Source: Streptomyces sp. R44 (GTDB lineage: Bacteria > Actinomycetota > Actinomycetes > Streptomycetales > Streptomycetaceae). From it: a stretch of DNA of 64,000 nucleotides. Location of the stretch: assembly GCF_041053105.1 (NCBI RefSeq), contig NZ_CP163444.1, positions 1,860,001-1,924,000 on the forward strand, read 5' to 3'. A program made the position numbers and the translations under genes. The notes beneath the pieces were generated by a model. The model was not told the DNA's origin. It searched no databases and was given only the letters and a program-made list of their open reading frames with translations. This document shows, in pieces, positions 1 through 9,330 of the stretch (its first letter is position 1; each line of letters begins with the position of its first letter).

Positions 1-2786
1 CAGGACGCGTAGTCCTTCAGCGGGATGCCCTTGACGACGCGGGTGCCCCAGAAGGGCGGGGTCGGCACCGGGTTGTCGGTGGCCACGTCGGAGCGGCCGC
101 CGGGCTCCGGCTCCTCCACCTGGAGGGCGGCGGTGGCGGTCTTGGCGACCCGGCGCTGCTTCAGCTCGGGGAGCACGGCTCCGGGGACGCCGCGCTTGAC
201 GCCGATGAGGGCGTCCATCAGGCGCAGGCCCTCGAAGGCGTCGCGGGCGTAGCGGACCTCGCCCTGGTAGATCTCGTGGAGGTCCTGCTCGACGTAGGCG
301 CGGGTGAGGGCGGCGCCGCCGAGGATCACCGGGTACTTGGCGGCCAGCTCGCGCTGGTTCAGCTCCTCCAGGTTCTCCTTCATGATCACGGTGGACTTCA
401 CGAGGAGGCCGGACATGCCGATGACGTCGGCGTTGTGCTCCTCGGCGGCCTCCAGGATCGCGGAGACGGGCTGCTTGATGCCGATGTTGACGACGTTGTA
501 GCCGTTGTTGGAGAGGATGATGTCGACGAGGTTCTTGCCGATGTCGTGGACGTCGCCGCGGACGGTGGCGAGGACGATCGTGCCCTTGCCCTCGGCGTCC
601 GACTTCTCCATGTGCGGTTCGAGGTGGGCGACGGCCGTCTTCATGACCTCGGCGGACTGGAGCACGAACGGCAGCTGCATCTGGCCGGAGCCGAAGAGCT
701 CGCCGACGGTCTTCATGCCGTCGAGGAGGGTGTCGTTGACGATGTCGAGGGCCGCGCGGGTCTCCAGGGCCTCGTCGAGGTCGGCCTCCAGGCCGTTCTT
801 CTCGCCGTCGACGATGCGGCGCTTGAGGCGCTCTTCGAGCGGCAGCGCGAGCAGTTCCTCGGCCTTCCCCGCCTTGAGGGACTTCGCCGTCGCGCCCTCG
901 AAGAGGGCCATCAGCTTCTGCAGCGGGTCGTAGCCCTCGGCACGCCGGTCGTAGATCAGGTCGAGCGCGGTGGTGACCTGCTCCTCGTCGAAGCGGGCGA
1001 TGGGCAGGATCTTCGAGGCGTGGACGATCGCCGAGTCGAGGCCCGCCTTGACGCACTCGTCGAGGAAGACCGAGTTGAGGAGGATGCGGGCGGCCGGGTT
1101 GAGGCCGAAGGAGATGTTGGAGAGGCCCAGCGTGGTCTGGACGTCCGGGTGGCGCCGCTTCAGCTCACGGATCGCCTCGATGGTGGCGATGCCGTCCTTC
1201 CGCGACTCCTCCTGGCCCGTGCAGATGGTGAAGGTCAGGGCGTCGATGAGGATGTCCGACTCGTGGATGCCCCAGTTGCCGGTGAGGTCCTCGATGAGGC
1301 GCTCGGCGACGGCGACCTTGTGCTCGGCCGTACGGGCCTGGCCCTCCTCGTCGATGGTGAGCGCGATGAGGGCGGCGCCGTGCTCCTGGGCCAGTCGGGT
1401 GACCTTCGCGAAGCGGGACTCGGGTCCGTCGCCGTCCTCGTAGTTCACCGAGTTGATGACGGCCCGGCCGCCGAGCTTCTCCAGACCGGCCCGCAGGACG
1501 TCCACCTCGGTGGAGTCGAGGACGATCGGGAGGGTGGAGGCGGTGGCGAAGCGGCCGGCGAGCTCCTCCATGTCGGCGACGCCGTCGCGGCCCACGTAGT
1601 CGACGCAGAGGTCGAGCATGTGCGCGCCCTCGCGGATCTGGTCGCGGGCCATCTCGACGCAGTCGTCCCAGCGGCCTTCGAGCATGGCCTCGCGGAACTT
1701 CTTCGAGCCGTTGGCGTTGGTCCGCTCGCCGATCGCCAGGTACGAGGTGTCCTGGCGGAACGGCACGGTCTGGTAGAGCGAGGCGGCGCCCGGCTCGGGG
1801 CGCGGGGAGCGCTCGGGGGGCGTGAGGCCCTGGACCCGCTCGACGACCTGGCGCAGGTGCTCGGGCGTGGAGCCGCAGCAGCCGCCGACCAGGGACAGGC
1901 CGTAGTCGCGGACGAAGTTCTCCTGCGCGTCGGCCATCTCGGAGGCGGTGAGCGGGAAGTACGCGCCGTCCTTGGTGAGCACGGGCAGGCCGGCGTTCGG
2001 CATGCACATGAGGGGCGTACGGGAGTGGCGGGCGAGGTAGCGCAGGTGCTCGCTCATCTCGGCCGGGCCGGTGGAACAGTTCAGGCCGATCAGGTCGATG
2101 CCGAGGGGCTCCAGGGCGGTCAGCGCGGCGCCGATCTCGGAGCCGAGCAGCATGACGCCGGTGGTCTCGAAGGCGAGCGAACAGATCAGGGGGACGTCCA
2201 CGCCCAGGGCGTCCATCGCGCGGCGCGCGCCGATGAGGCTGGACTTGGTCTGGAGGAGGTCCTGGGTCGTCTCGACGATCAGGGCGTCGGCGCCGCCGGC
2301 GAGGAGGCCCTCGGCGTTCTGCTGGTAGCCGTCGCGCAGCACGTCGTACGCGATGTGGCCGAGCGAGGGCAGCTTGGTGCCGGGGCCGATCGAGCCGAGG
2401 ACCCAGCGCTGGCGGCCGTCCTCGGCGCCGAACTCGTCGGCGACCTCGCGGGCGATCCGGGCGCCCGCCTCGGAGAGCTCGAAGATCCGGTCGGCGATCT
2501 CGTACTCGCCGGCGGCCGAGTGGTTGGAGCCGAACGTGTTGGTCTCGACGCAGTCGACGCCGACCTCGAAGTACGCCTCGTGCACCGAACGGACGATGTC
2601 GGGCCGGGTGACGTTGAGGATCTCGTTGCATCCTTCGAGGTTCTGGAAGTCCTCGAGGGTGGGGTCCTGGGCCTGCAGCATGGTGCCCATGGCTCCGTCG
2701 GCGACGACGACTCGGCTTGCGAGTGCCTCGCGGAGGGCGGCGGCGCGGTTCCGGCTGTCAGCGGAAGGGGTCGGCAACGAGGCCAT
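1..2786 (-). CDS. metH: Cobalamin-dependent methionine synthase (C-terminus beyond window)
   Basis: Transfers methyl from methyl-THF through cobalamin to homocysteine, giving methionine in the cytosol. About 928 codons are present; the C-terminal end lies left of the window. Reading from the ATG at 2786: the homocysteine-binding barrel with the zinc-site GGCCGS motif, the pterin-binding barrel, then the cobalamin module with DVHDIGKN, whose His747 is the lower axial ligand. At the window edge the frame enters the AdoMet reactivation domain (VPTPPFWGTRVVKGIPL), so this is the full-length four-module enzyme. It is transcribed divergently from gylR. The leader carries a strong 9-bp hairpin at 2822-2843; no B12-box-like sequence was seen, so I do not call a cobalamin riboswitch. 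Confidence 0.97.
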   Translation of the reverse strand, partial: MASLPTPSADSRNRAAALREALASRVVVADGAMGTMLQAQDPTLEDFQNLEGCNEILNVTRPDIVRSVHEAYFEVGVDCVETNTFGSNHSAAGEYEIADRIFELSEAGARIAREVADEFGAEDGRQRWVLGSIGPGTKLPSLGHIAYDVLRDGYQQNAEGLLAGGADALIVETTQDLLQTKSSLIGARRAMDALGVDVPLICSLAFETTGVMLLGSEIGAALTALEPLGIDLIGLNCSTGPAEMSEHLRYLARHSRTPLMCMPNAGLPVLTKDGAYFPLTASEMADAQENFVRDYGLSLVGGCCGSTPEHLRQVVERVQGLTPPERSPRPEPGAASLYQTVPFRQDTSYLAIGERTNANGSKKFREAMLEGRWDDCVEMARDQIREGAHMLDLCVDYVGRDGVADMEELAGRFATASTLPIVLDSTEVDVLRAGLEKLGGRAVINSVNYEDGDGPESRFAKVTRLAQEHGAALIALTIDEEGQARTAEHKVAVAERLIEDLTGNWGIHESDILIDALTFTICTGQEESRKDGIATIEAIRELKRRHPDVQTTLGLSNISFGLNPAARILLNSVFLDECVKAGLDSAIVHASKILPIARFDEEQVTTALDLIYDRRAEGYDPLQKLMALFEGATAKSLKAGKAEELLALPLEERLKRRIVDGEKNGLEADLDEALETRAALDIVNDTLLDGMKTVGELFGSGQMQLPFVLQSAEVMKTAVAHLEPHMEKSDAEGKGTIVLATVRGDVHDIGKNLVDIILSNNGYNVVNIGIKQPVSAILEAAEEHNADVIGMSGLLVKSTVIMKENLEELNQRELAAKYPVILGGAALTRAYVEQDLHEIYQGEVRYARDAFEGLRLMDALIGVKRGVPGAVLPELKQRRVAKTATAALQVEEPEPGGRSDVATDNPVPTPPFWGTRVVKGIPLKDYAS

Positions 2787-2821
2787 GGATGAGCTCCCTG
2801 GGATGCGACGGCTGTCGGCTT

Positions 2822-2843
2822 TGCACCCTCGGGGGAGGGTGCA
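2822..2843 (-). promoter_or_regulatory. Perfect hairpin in the metH leader
   Basis: TGCACCCTC, a GGGG loop and GAGGGTGCA form a perfect 9-bp stem whose edge lies 35 nt upstream of the metH ATG. There is no U-tract on the metH side, so it is not an obvious terminator. It could be a leader structure controlling translation or transcript stability, or a protein-binding palindrome. Function is unknown. Confidence 0.45.
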
Positions 2844-2985
2844 CGGGGCCAGCGTAACCGCGTGCGGGCCGGGGTGGACACGGCGTCCCACGGGCCGGAC
2901 GGCATCCTGTGTGCGGGGACTCCCGGTCCTGCCCCTCCTTGGCCGACACTGTGTGGTGTGACGCAAGGTCGGCATCGACCGATAG

Positions 2986-3004
2986 TGTTCAGCATTGTCG
3001 AACA
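2986..3004 (+). promoter_or_regulatory. Candidate GylR operator upstream of gylR
   Basis: An imperfect palindrome, TGTTC-AGCATTGTC-GAACA, sits 26 bp upstream of the gylR ATG in the metH-gylR divergent region. Its right part, GCATTGTCGAACA (2992-3004), recurs exactly upstream of glpF at 3959-3971. A 13-bp sequence shared by the regulator and its expected target is what autoregulation by an IclR-family protein would look like; TGTTC/GAACA-type half sites are common for the family. The binding assignment is inference. Confidence 0.6.
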
Positions 3005-3030
3005 GTGTGAGAAGGGTGAGGGGTCGGGCG

Positions 3031-3795
3031 ATGGCGAAGAACATCCAGTCGCTTGAAAGGGCGGCGGCCATGCTGCGACTGCTCGCGGGCGGCGAGCGCC
3101 GGCTCGGCCTGTCCGACATCGCGTCCTCGCTCGGGCTGGCCAAGGGGACGGCGCACGGCATCCTGCGCACCCTCCAGGCGGAGGGCTTCGTGGAGCAGGA
3201 CGCGGCCTCGGGCCGCTACCAGCTCGGCGCGGAGCTGCTGCGGCTCGGCAACAGCTATCTGGACGTGCACGAACTGCGGGCCCGCGCCCTGGTCTGGACG
3301 GACGACCTGGCGCGGTCCAGCGGCGAGAGCGTGCACCTGGGGGTCCTGCACCAGCACGGCGTGCTGATCGTGCACCACGTCTTCCGGCCGGACGACAGCC
3401 GTCAGGTCCTGGAGGTGGGGGCCATGCAGCCGCTGCACTCCACGGCGCTCGGCAAGGTCCTCTCGGCGTACGACCCGGTGGCGCACAGCGAGGTGCTGGA
3501 GGTCGAGCGGGAGGCGTTCACGCCCCGGACGACCACGGAGCTCGGCGACTTCGAGTCGCTGCTCGACATGACGCGGGCCCGGGGCTGGGCGGCGGACGTG
3601 GAGGAGACCTGGGACGGCGTGGCGTCGGTGGCGGCGCCGATCCACGACCGGCGGCGGATGCCGGTGGGCGCGGTGGCGGTCACGGGCGCCGTGGAGCGGG
3701 TCTGCCCGGACGGGGAGCTGCGCCCCGAGCTGGTGGCCGCGGTGCGGGACTGCGCCCGCGCGGTCTCCCGTGACCTGGGGGCGGGCCGCTTCTGA
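3031..3795 (+). CDS. gylR: IclR-family glycerol operon regulator
   Basis: A 254-aa transcription factor with an N-terminal winged helix (about residues 5-65, beginning MAKNIQSLERAAAMLRLLAG) and a C-terminal IclR effector-binding domain. The sequence closely resembles S. coelicolor GylR as I remember it, and the gene lies directly upstream of glpF-glpK-glpD, the gyl arrangement. In Streptomyces GylR represses the glycerol operon and is relieved by glycerol or glycerol-3-phosphate. ATG 3031 is chosen because GAAGGGTGAGG precedes it; the frame is open upstream to 2995, but that would run through the candidate operator. A strong terminator follows at 3865-3899, so glpFKD has its own promoter. Confidence 0.93.
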   Translation: MAKNIQSLERAAAMLRLLAGGERRLGLSDIASSLGLAKGTAHGILRTLQAEGFVEQDAASGRYQLGAELLRLGNSYLDVHELRARALVWTDDLARSSGESVHLGVLHQHGVLIVHHVFRPDDSRQVLEVGAMQPLHSTALGKVLSAYDPVAHSEVLEVEREAFTPRTTTELGDFESLLDMTRARGWAADVEETWDGVASVAAPIHDRRRMPVGAVAVTGAVERVCPDGELRPELVAAVRDCARAVSRDLGAGRF

Positions 3796-3864
3796 CCGCC
3801 CGCGGAGGCGTGCCCGACCACCCTCCGTACGGCCGCGTGCGGCAGCCCGTACAACAGGACCGAA

Positions 3865-3899
3865 CCCGCCGGTAACGATCGCGTTATCGGCGGGTTTTT
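3865..3899 (+). terminator. Rho-independent terminator after gylR
   Basis: CCCGCCGGTAACG (3865-3877) pairs with CGTTATCGGCGGG (3882-3894) over 13 bp with one G-U wobble, loop ATCG, followed directly by TTTTT. This is a textbook intrinsic terminator, and is 69 nt beyond the gylR stop. Confidence 0.85.
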
Positions 3900-3958
3900 C
3901 ACTTCCCAGACCCTTGACGTGCTGTTAACCCGGGGGCAAAACTTCCGTTCATCGGTCG

Positions 3959-3971
3959 GCATTGTCGAACA
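3959..3971 (+). promoter_or_regulatory. Candidate GylR operator upstream of glpF
   Basis: GCATTGTCGAACA is identical to 2992-3004 upstream of gylR and lies 125 bp before the glpF GTG. The flanking GGTCG gives a weak second half site. A TTGACG at 3914-3919 lacks a convincing -10, so the promoter itself is not assigned. If GylR binds here it would repress the glycerol operon. Confidence 0.6.
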
Positions 3972-4096
3972 CCTAACGGCAATACGCGCTAAGGTGTGAC
4001 GGTGCCAAGGGCCGGCAACGCCCTCACACGAGGGCGCGGACCATCGGAGTGACCCGTGGTTCGCCTTCCCCTGGACGAAGGACAAAGGAGTCGCGG

Positions 4097-4855
4097 GTGT
4101 CCAGCTCCGACATCTTCCTCGGCGAGACCATCGGTACCGCCGTACTCATTCTGCTCGGCGGCGGTGTGTGCGCCGCCGTCACGCTCAAGAGCTCCAAGGC
4201 CCGCAACGCGGGCTGGCTCGCGATCACCTTCGGGTGGGGCTTCGCCGTCATGACGGCGGTCTACATGACCGCTTCCCTCTCGGGAGCCCATCTGAACCCC
4301 GCCGTCACGGTCGGAATCGCGATCAAGGACGGGGACTGGAGCAACGTCCCGGTCTACATCGCCGGCCAGATGCTCGGCGCGATGATCGGCGCGGCGCTGG
4401 TCTGGGTGGCCTACTACGGCCAGTTCCAGGCCCACCTCACGGACCCCGAGACCGTCGGCGAGAAGCCGATCGAGGGCCCCGGCCCGGTGCTCGGCATCTT
4501 CTCCACGGGTCCCGAGATCCGTAACACCTGGCAGAACCTGGCCACCGAGATCATCGGCACCGTCGTGCTGGTCCTGGCCGTGCTCACCCAGGGCCTCAAC
4601 GACAGCGGCAAGGGTCTCGGCGTCATCGGCGCCCTGATCACCGCGTTCGTCGTCGTCTCCATCGGCCTCTCGCTCGGCGGCCCGACCGGTTACGCCATCA
4701 ACCCGGCCCGTGACCTCGGCCCGCGCATCGTGCACGCCCTGCTCCCGCTGCCGAACAAGGGCGGCTCCGACTGGAGCTACGCCTGGATCCCGGTCGCCGG
4801 TCCGCTGATCGGTGGCGCCATCGCCGCGGGTATCTACAACATCGCGTTCGCCTGA
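4097..4855 (+). CDS. glpF: Glycerol uptake facilitator (aquaglyceroporin)
   Basis: Membrane channel of the MIP family, 252 aa, for passive glycerol entry. Both NPA half-helix motifs are present: HLNPAV near residues 66-71 and INPARD near 201-206. The Asp after NPAR is typical of glycerol facilitators rather than water-only aquaporins. Six membrane segments are readable. I start at GTG 4097 because AAAGGAG sits at 4084-4090 with a 7-nt gap; an upstream ATG at 4049 would add a charged, non-conserved 16-residue extension. First gene of glpF-glpK-glpD; it corresponds to the small facilitator gene of the S. coelicolor gyl operon. Confidence 0.95.
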   Translation: MSSSDIFLGETIGTAVLILLGGGVCAAVTLKSSKARNAGWLAITFGWGFAVMTAVYMTASLSGAHLNPAVTVGIAIKDGDWSNVPVYIAGQMLGAMIGAALVWVAYYGQFQAHLTDPETVGEKPIEGPGPVLGIFSTGPEIRNTWQNLATEIIGTVVLVLAVLTQGLNDSGKGLGVIGALITAFVVVSIGLSLGGPTGYAINPARDLGPRIVHALLPLPNKGGSDWSYAWIPVAGPLIGGAIAAGIYNIAFA

Positions 4856-4889
4856 GCCGTCCTTCTTCCAGACTTCCCTTGGAGACACC

Positions 4890-6416
4890 GTGACCGACGC
4901 ACACACCTCCGGCCCCTTCATCGCGGCCATCGACCAGGGCACCACCTCCTCGCGCTGCATCGTCTTCGACAAGGACGGCCGGATCGTCTCCGTCGACCAG
5001 AAGGAGCACGAGCAGATCTTCCCGAAGCCGGGCTGGGTCGAGCACGACGCCGCCGAGATCTGGACCAACGTCCAGGAGGTCGTCGCCGGCGCGCTGGAGA
5101 AGGCGAACATCACCGCCGCCGACGTCAAGGCCATCGGCATCACCAACCAGCGCGAGACCACGCTGCTCTGGGACAAGAACACCGGTGAGCCCGTCCACAA
5201 CGCCCTCGTCTGGCAGGACACCCGCACCGACGCCCTCTGCAAGGAGCTCGGCCGCAACGTCGGCCAGGACCGCTTCCGCCGCGAGACCGGCCTGCCGCTC
5301 GCGAGCTACTTCTCCGGCCCGAAGGTCCGCTGGCTGCTCGACAACGTCGAGGGCCTGCGCGAGCGCGCCGAGCGCGGCGACATCCTCTTCGGCACCATGG
5401 ACTCCTGGGTCATCTGGAACCTCACGGGCGGCGTCGACGGCGGCCACCACGTCACCGACGTCACCAACGCCTCCCGCACCATGCTGATGAACCTCCACAC
5501 CATGGCCTGGGACGAGAAGATCCTGCAGTCCATGGAGATCCCGGCCACCGTGCTGCCGGAGATCCGCTCCTCCGCCGAGGTGTACGGCACGGTCAAGGGC
5601 GGCATCCTCGACGGCGTCCCGGTCGCCTCCGCGCTCGGCGACCAGCAGGCCGCCCTGTTCGGCCAGACGTGTTTCGCCGAGGGCGAGGCCAAGTCCACCT
5701 ACGGCACCGGCACCTTCATGCTGATGAACACCGGTGACAAGATCATCAACTCCTACAGCGGCCTGCTGACCACGGTCGGCTACCAGATCGGCGACGCCAA
5801 GCCGGTCTACGCCCTGGAGGGCTCGATCGCCGTCACCGGCTCGCTGGTGCAGTGGATGCGCGACCAGATGGGCCTGATCAAGTCCGCCGCCGAGATCGAG
5901 ACCCTCGCGTCCTCGGTCGAGGACAACGGCGGCGCCTACTTCGTGCCGGCCTTCTCCGGCCTGTTCGCCCCGTACTGGCGCTCCGACGCGCGCGGTGTCA
6001 TCGCCGGCCTCACCCGGTACGTCACCAAGGCGCACATCGCCCGCGCCGTCCTGGAGGCCACCGCCTGGCAGACCCGCGAGATCACCGACGCCATGACGAA
6101 GGACTCCGGCGTCGAGCTGACCGCACTCAAGGTCGACGGCGGCATGACCTCCAACAACCTGCTGATGCAGACCCTCTCGGACTTCCTGGACGCGCCCGTC
6201 GTGCGTCCCATGGTCGCCGAGACCACCTGCCTCGGCGCCGCCTACGCCGCCGGCCTGGCCGTCGGCTTCTGGCCGGACACCGACGCGCTGCGCGCCAACT
6301 GGCGCCGGGCGGCGGAATGGACCCCTCGCATGGACGCCGACAAGCGTGACAGCGAGTACAAGAGCTGGCTCAAGGCCGTCGAGCGGACCATGGGCTGGAT
6401 CGAGGACGAGGAGTAG
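4890..6416 (+). CDS. glpK: Glycerol kinase
   Basis: ATP-dependent phosphorylation of glycerol to sn-glycerol-3-phosphate, trapping it in the cytosol. The 508-aa length is normal for GlpK. The N-terminal phosphate loop DQGTTSSR (residues 15-22), the FGGY-family glycerol contacts TNQRET, and the C-terminal DGGMTSNN (about residue 415) are intact. GTG 4890 is preceded by TTGGAGA; frames upstream overlap glpF. It lies 34 bp after glpF and 6 bp before glpD, so the three are co-transcribed. No domain for PTS phosphorylation was looked for beyond the conserved core. Confidence 0.97.
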   Translation: MTDAHTSGPFIAAIDQGTTSSRCIVFDKDGRIVSVDQKEHEQIFPKPGWVEHDAAEIWTNVQEVVAGALEKANITAADVKAIGITNQRETTLLWDKNTGEPVHNALVWQDTRTDALCKELGRNVGQDRFRRETGLPLASYFSGPKVRWLLDNVEGLRERAERGDILFGTMDSWVIWNLTGGVDGGHHVTDVTNASRTMLMNLHTMAWDEKILQSMEIPATVLPEIRSSAEVYGTVKGGILDGVPVASALGDQQAALFGQTCFAEGEAKSTYGTGTFMLMNTGDKIINSYSGLLTTVGYQIGDAKPVYALEGSIAVTGSLVQWMRDQMGLIKSAAEIETLASSVEDNGGAYFVPAFSGLFAPYWRSDARGVIAGLTRYVTKAHIARAVLEATAWQTREITDAMTKDSGVELTALKVDGGMTSNNLLMQTLSDFLDAPVVRPMVAETTCLGAAYAAGLAVGFWPDTDALRANWRRAAEWTPRMDADKRDSEYKSWLKAVERTMGWIEDEE

Positions 6417-6422
6417 ATCGAC

Positions 6423-8027
6423 ATGACCACCCTGCAGAGCGTCCCTGCCCTGGGGACGCACCCGGCTGCCGGTTCCCTGCCGAGCCGCGCCGAGACCCGG
6501 GAACAGCTTTCCAAGGCGACGTACGACCTCCTGGTGATCGGAGGCGGCATCCTGGGCATCTCCACCGCCTGGCACGCCGCGCAGTCGGGCCTGCGGGTGG
6601 CCCTGGTGGACGCCGGCGACTTCGCCGGCGCCACCTCCTCCGCCTCCTCCAAGCTCCTCCACGGCGGCCTGCGCTACCTGCAGACCGGCGCGGTGAAGCT
6701 GGTCGCGGAGAACCACTTCGAGCGGCGTGCGGTCTCCCGCCAGGTGGCACCGCACCTCGCCAACCCGCTCACCTTCTACCTGCCCGTCTACAAGGGCGGC
6801 CCGCACGGCGCCGCCAAGCTGGGCGCCGGAGTCTTCGCGTACTCCGCCCTCTCGGCCTTCGGCGACGGCGTCGGACACCTGCTCTCCCCCGCCAAGGCCG
6901 CGCAGGACGTGCCGGAGCTGCGCACCGACAACCTCAAGGCCGTCGCCGTCTACGGCGACGACCAGATGAACGACGCCCGGATGGCGCTGATGACGGTCCG
7001 CGCCGCCGTCGACGCCGGCGCCACCGTCCTCAACCACGCCGAGGTCACCGGGCTGCGCTTCACCCGCGGCCGGGTCACCGGCGCGGAGCTGAAGGACCGC
7101 ACCACCGGCGACGAGTTCGGCGTGAACGCCCGCCTCGTGCTCAACGCGACCGGCCCGTGGGTCGACCACCTGCGCAAGATGGAGGACCCCAACGCGGCCC
7201 CCTCCATCCGCCTCTCCAAGGGCGCGCACCTGGTCCTCAAGCGGACCTCGCCGTGGAAGGCCGCCCTGGCCACCCCGATCGACAAGTACCGCATCACCTT
7301 CGCCCTCCCCTGGGAGGACATGCTGCTCCTCGGCACCACCGACGAGGAGTACGAGGGCGACCCCGGCCAGGTCGAGGTCACCGAGAAGGACACCGCCCAG
7401 ATCCTGGACGAGGCCGCCTTCTCCATCCGCGACCAGCAGCTCTCCCGCGACCTGATCACCTACGCCTTCGCCGGCCTCCGGGTGCTCCCGGGCGGCCCCG
7501 GCGACACCTCCAAGGCCAAGCGCGAGACCGTCGTCACCGAGGGCCGCGGCGGCATGCTGTCGGTGGCCGGCGGCAAGTGGACGACCTTCCGCCACATCGG
7601 CCGCACGGTCATGAAGAAGCTGGAGCAGCTCCCCGGCCACCCGCTCGGCGAGGACTACGAGCCGGTGTCCGCGCTGCCGAAGCGCCTCCCGCTGCCCGGC
7701 ATCGCCAACCCGAACGCCGTCGCCCACCGCCTGCTCGTCGACGGTCCGGCCCCCGGCCCCCGGATGGCCGCCGACACCGCCAAGCACCTGGCCACCCACT
7801 ACGGCTCGCTCTCCTTCGACATCGCGCGGATGGCGAACGAGAACCCCGAGCTCGCCCGCCGGATACACCCGGACGCCCCGGAGATCTGGGCGCAGGTCGC
7901 CTACGCCCGCGACCACGAGTGGGCCGAGACGGCGGACGACGTGCTGCGCCGCCGTACGACGCTGACCATCCGCGGTCTCGCGACGGACGAGATCCGCGCC
8001 GAGGTCGAGTCGATGCTGCGGAAGTAA
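6423..8027 (+). CDS. glpD: FAD-dependent glycerol-3-phosphate dehydrogenase
   Basis: Oxidises glycerol-3-phosphate to dihydroxyacetone phosphate at the membrane, passing electrons to quinone. It has 534 aa, with the FAD Rossmann motif LLVIGGGILGIST (residues 36-48), the substrate-binding SSKLLHGGLRYL segment and the C-terminal GlpD cap. ATG 6423 lies 6 bp after the glpK stop, so translation is probably coupled. A strong hairpin follows at 8040-8070. Together with glpF and glpK this completes the glycerol catabolic pathway; GylR is the likely regulator. Confidence 0.96.
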   Translation: MTTLQSVPALGTHPAAGSLPSRAETREQLSKATYDLLVIGGGILGISTAWHAAQSGLRVALVDAGDFAGATSSASSKLLHGGLRYLQTGAVKLVAENHFERRAVSRQVAPHLANPLTFYLPVYKGGPHGAAKLGAGVFAYSALSAFGDGVGHLLSPAKAAQDVPELRTDNLKAVAVYGDDQMNDARMALMTVRAAVDAGATVLNHAEVTGLRFTRGRVTGAELKDRTTGDEFGVNARLVLNATGPWVDHLRKMEDPNAAPSIRLSKGAHLVLKRTSPWKAALATPIDKYRITFALPWEDMLLLGTTDEEYEGDPGQVEVTEKDTAQILDEAAFSIRDQQLSRDLITYAFAGLRVLPGGPGDTSKAKRETVVTEGRGGMLSVAGGKWTTFRHIGRTVMKKLEQLPGHPLGEDYEPVSALPKRLPLPGIANPNAVAHRLLVDGPAPGPRMAADTAKHLATHYGSLSFDIARMANENPELARRIHPDAPEIWAQVAYARDHEWAETADDVLRRRTTLTIRGLATDEIRAEVESMLRK

Positions 8028-8039
8028 GTCCCGTGCGAC

Positions 8040-8070
8040 GGGGGCGGTTCCTCTTCGAGGGGCCGCCCCC
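8040..8070 (+). terminator. Terminator after the glycerol operon
   Basis: GGGGGCGGTTCCTC pairs with GAGGGGCCGCCCCC (two internal U-G pairs) around a TTC loop, 12 nt after the glpD stop. No U-tract follows, as is common in high-GC actinobacteria. Confidence 0.7.
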
Positions 8071-8126
8071 GAGGCGTGCCATGCGCCCGCCACACGGCCG
8101 CAACACTGGGCGCGCACAGTTGAGGC

Positions 8127-9188
8127 ATGAAGTTTCAGGTGCTCTCGATCGTCCACCACTCCCCGCACCCGCTCACCGGCGAACTGCTGTCCGCCGCCGA
8201 CCGGTTGGAGCAGGTCGTCACGCTCGGCGAGACCGCCGAACGGCTCGGCTTCGACGCGTACGCGGTCGGCGAACGGCACGCGGGCGCGTTCCTCTCCTCC
8301 TCCCCGACCGTGCTGCTCGCCGCGCTCGCCGCCCGCACCAGCCGGATCCGGCTGCTCACCGGCGTCACCGTGGTCGCGATCCTCGACCCGGTCCGGGTCG
8401 CCGAGGACTACGCGACGCTCGACCAGCTCTCCCGGGGCCGGATCGAACTCGTCGTCGGCAAGGGCGCGGAGGCCGGCCACTTCGACCTCTTCGGTCTGGA
8501 CGAGGAGCGGCAGTGGGACCTCCAGAAGGAGAAGTACGAGCTGCTCCGCCGCCTCTGGACGGAGGAGGGCGTCGACTGGGAGGGCGAGTTCCGGCCGCCG
8601 CTGAAGAACGTGACCACGGTCCCGCGCCCGTACGCCGGTCCGCCCCGGATCTGGCACGGCTCGGCCACCAGCCTCAACTCCCCCGAGCTCGCCGCGAAGC
8701 ACGGCGATCCGCTCTTCACCGCCAACGCGATCCAGCCGCGCGAGGCGTACGCGAAGCTCATCGCCCACTACCGCGAGAAGTTCGAGGAGTACGGGCACGA
8801 TCCGGCCCACGCGCGCGTGGCGGCCGGTTCCGGCGGGCTGCTCATCGCCGACACCCCGGAGCAGGCGGTCGGCCGGTACAAGGAGCTGTACGAGGCGAAG
8901 GTGCGGCAGAGCTTCAAGCCGCACCTGGAGGGCAGGGCCGGCTACAACACGCCGTTCCGCACGATCGAGGACGCGATCGCGGACGGCCCCCAGCTGATCG
9001 GCTCCCCGCAGCAGATCATCGACAAGATCCTCGGCTACCACGCGTCCTACGGGCACGACCTGCAGTCCATCTCCGTCGACACCTTCGGCCAGTCGACGGC
9101 CGAGCAGCAGGAGACCCTCCAGCGGTTCGCCGAGGAGATCGCGCCGGTCGTGCGGAGGGAGGCGCCCAGCACGCTCTGGGAGGAGTGA
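8127..9188 (+). CDS. LLM-class flavin-dependent oxidoreductase
   Basis: A 353-aa luciferase-like monooxygenase-fold TIM barrel. The family signature is seen in GFDAYAVGERH near the N-terminus and the conserved substrate/flavin block DPVRVAEDYATLDQLSRGR. Members use FMN or F420; nothing here decides which, and the substrate is unknown. ATG 8127 is preceded by TTGAGGC and, 6 nt upstream, by CACAGT, so either a short Shine-Dalgarno or a leaderless start is possible. It sits between the glycerol terminator and the PAC2 gene and appears to be a single-gene unit. Confidence 0.88.
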   Translation: MKFQVLSIVHHSPHPLTGELLSAADRLEQVVTLGETAERLGFDAYAVGERHAGAFLSSSPTVLLAALAARTSRIRLLTGVTVVAILDPVRVAEDYATLDQLSRGRIELVVGKGAEAGHFDLFGLDEERQWDLQKEKYELLRRLWTEEGVDWEGEFRPPLKNVTTVPRPYAGPPRIWHGSATSLNSPELAAKHGDPLFTANAIQPREAYAKLIAHYREKFEEYGHDPAHARVAAGSGGLLIADTPEQAVGRYKELYEAKVRQSFKPHLEGRAGYNTPFRTIEDAIADGPQLIGSPQQIIDKILGYHASYGHDLQSISVDTFGQSTAEQQETLQRFAEEIAPVVRREAPSTLWEE

Positions 9189-9330
9189 CTCCGCCGTGTG
9201 CGGAGGCGAGTTCCTGGGTAGTCGATCAAGGCCGCACGGGTTTTCGGGGACGTCCGGGGGCTGCGGGCGGACCACCGGAAAGCCGTAAGGTGGGGCCGTA
9301 CGACAGGAACTTCGAATAAGGAGGCGCTGG

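Noticed and set aside
276..2792. Long open frame on the plus strand opposite metH
   Set aside because: Composition artefact of high-GC codon bias; biased Val/Gly/Asp/Glu/Leu content, no domain, and the minus-strand frame is unmistakably MetH.
2787..3030. Cobalamin riboswitch before metH
   Set aside because: No B12-box-like GCCACTG on the metH strand and the leader is short; only a simple hairpin is visible.
3914..3942. glpF promoter starting with TTGACG
   Set aside because: No acceptable -10 at 16-19 nt; left unassigned.
8127..9188. Bioluminescence luciferase
   Set aside because: LLM fold is shared by many oxidoreductases; no lux genes nearby.
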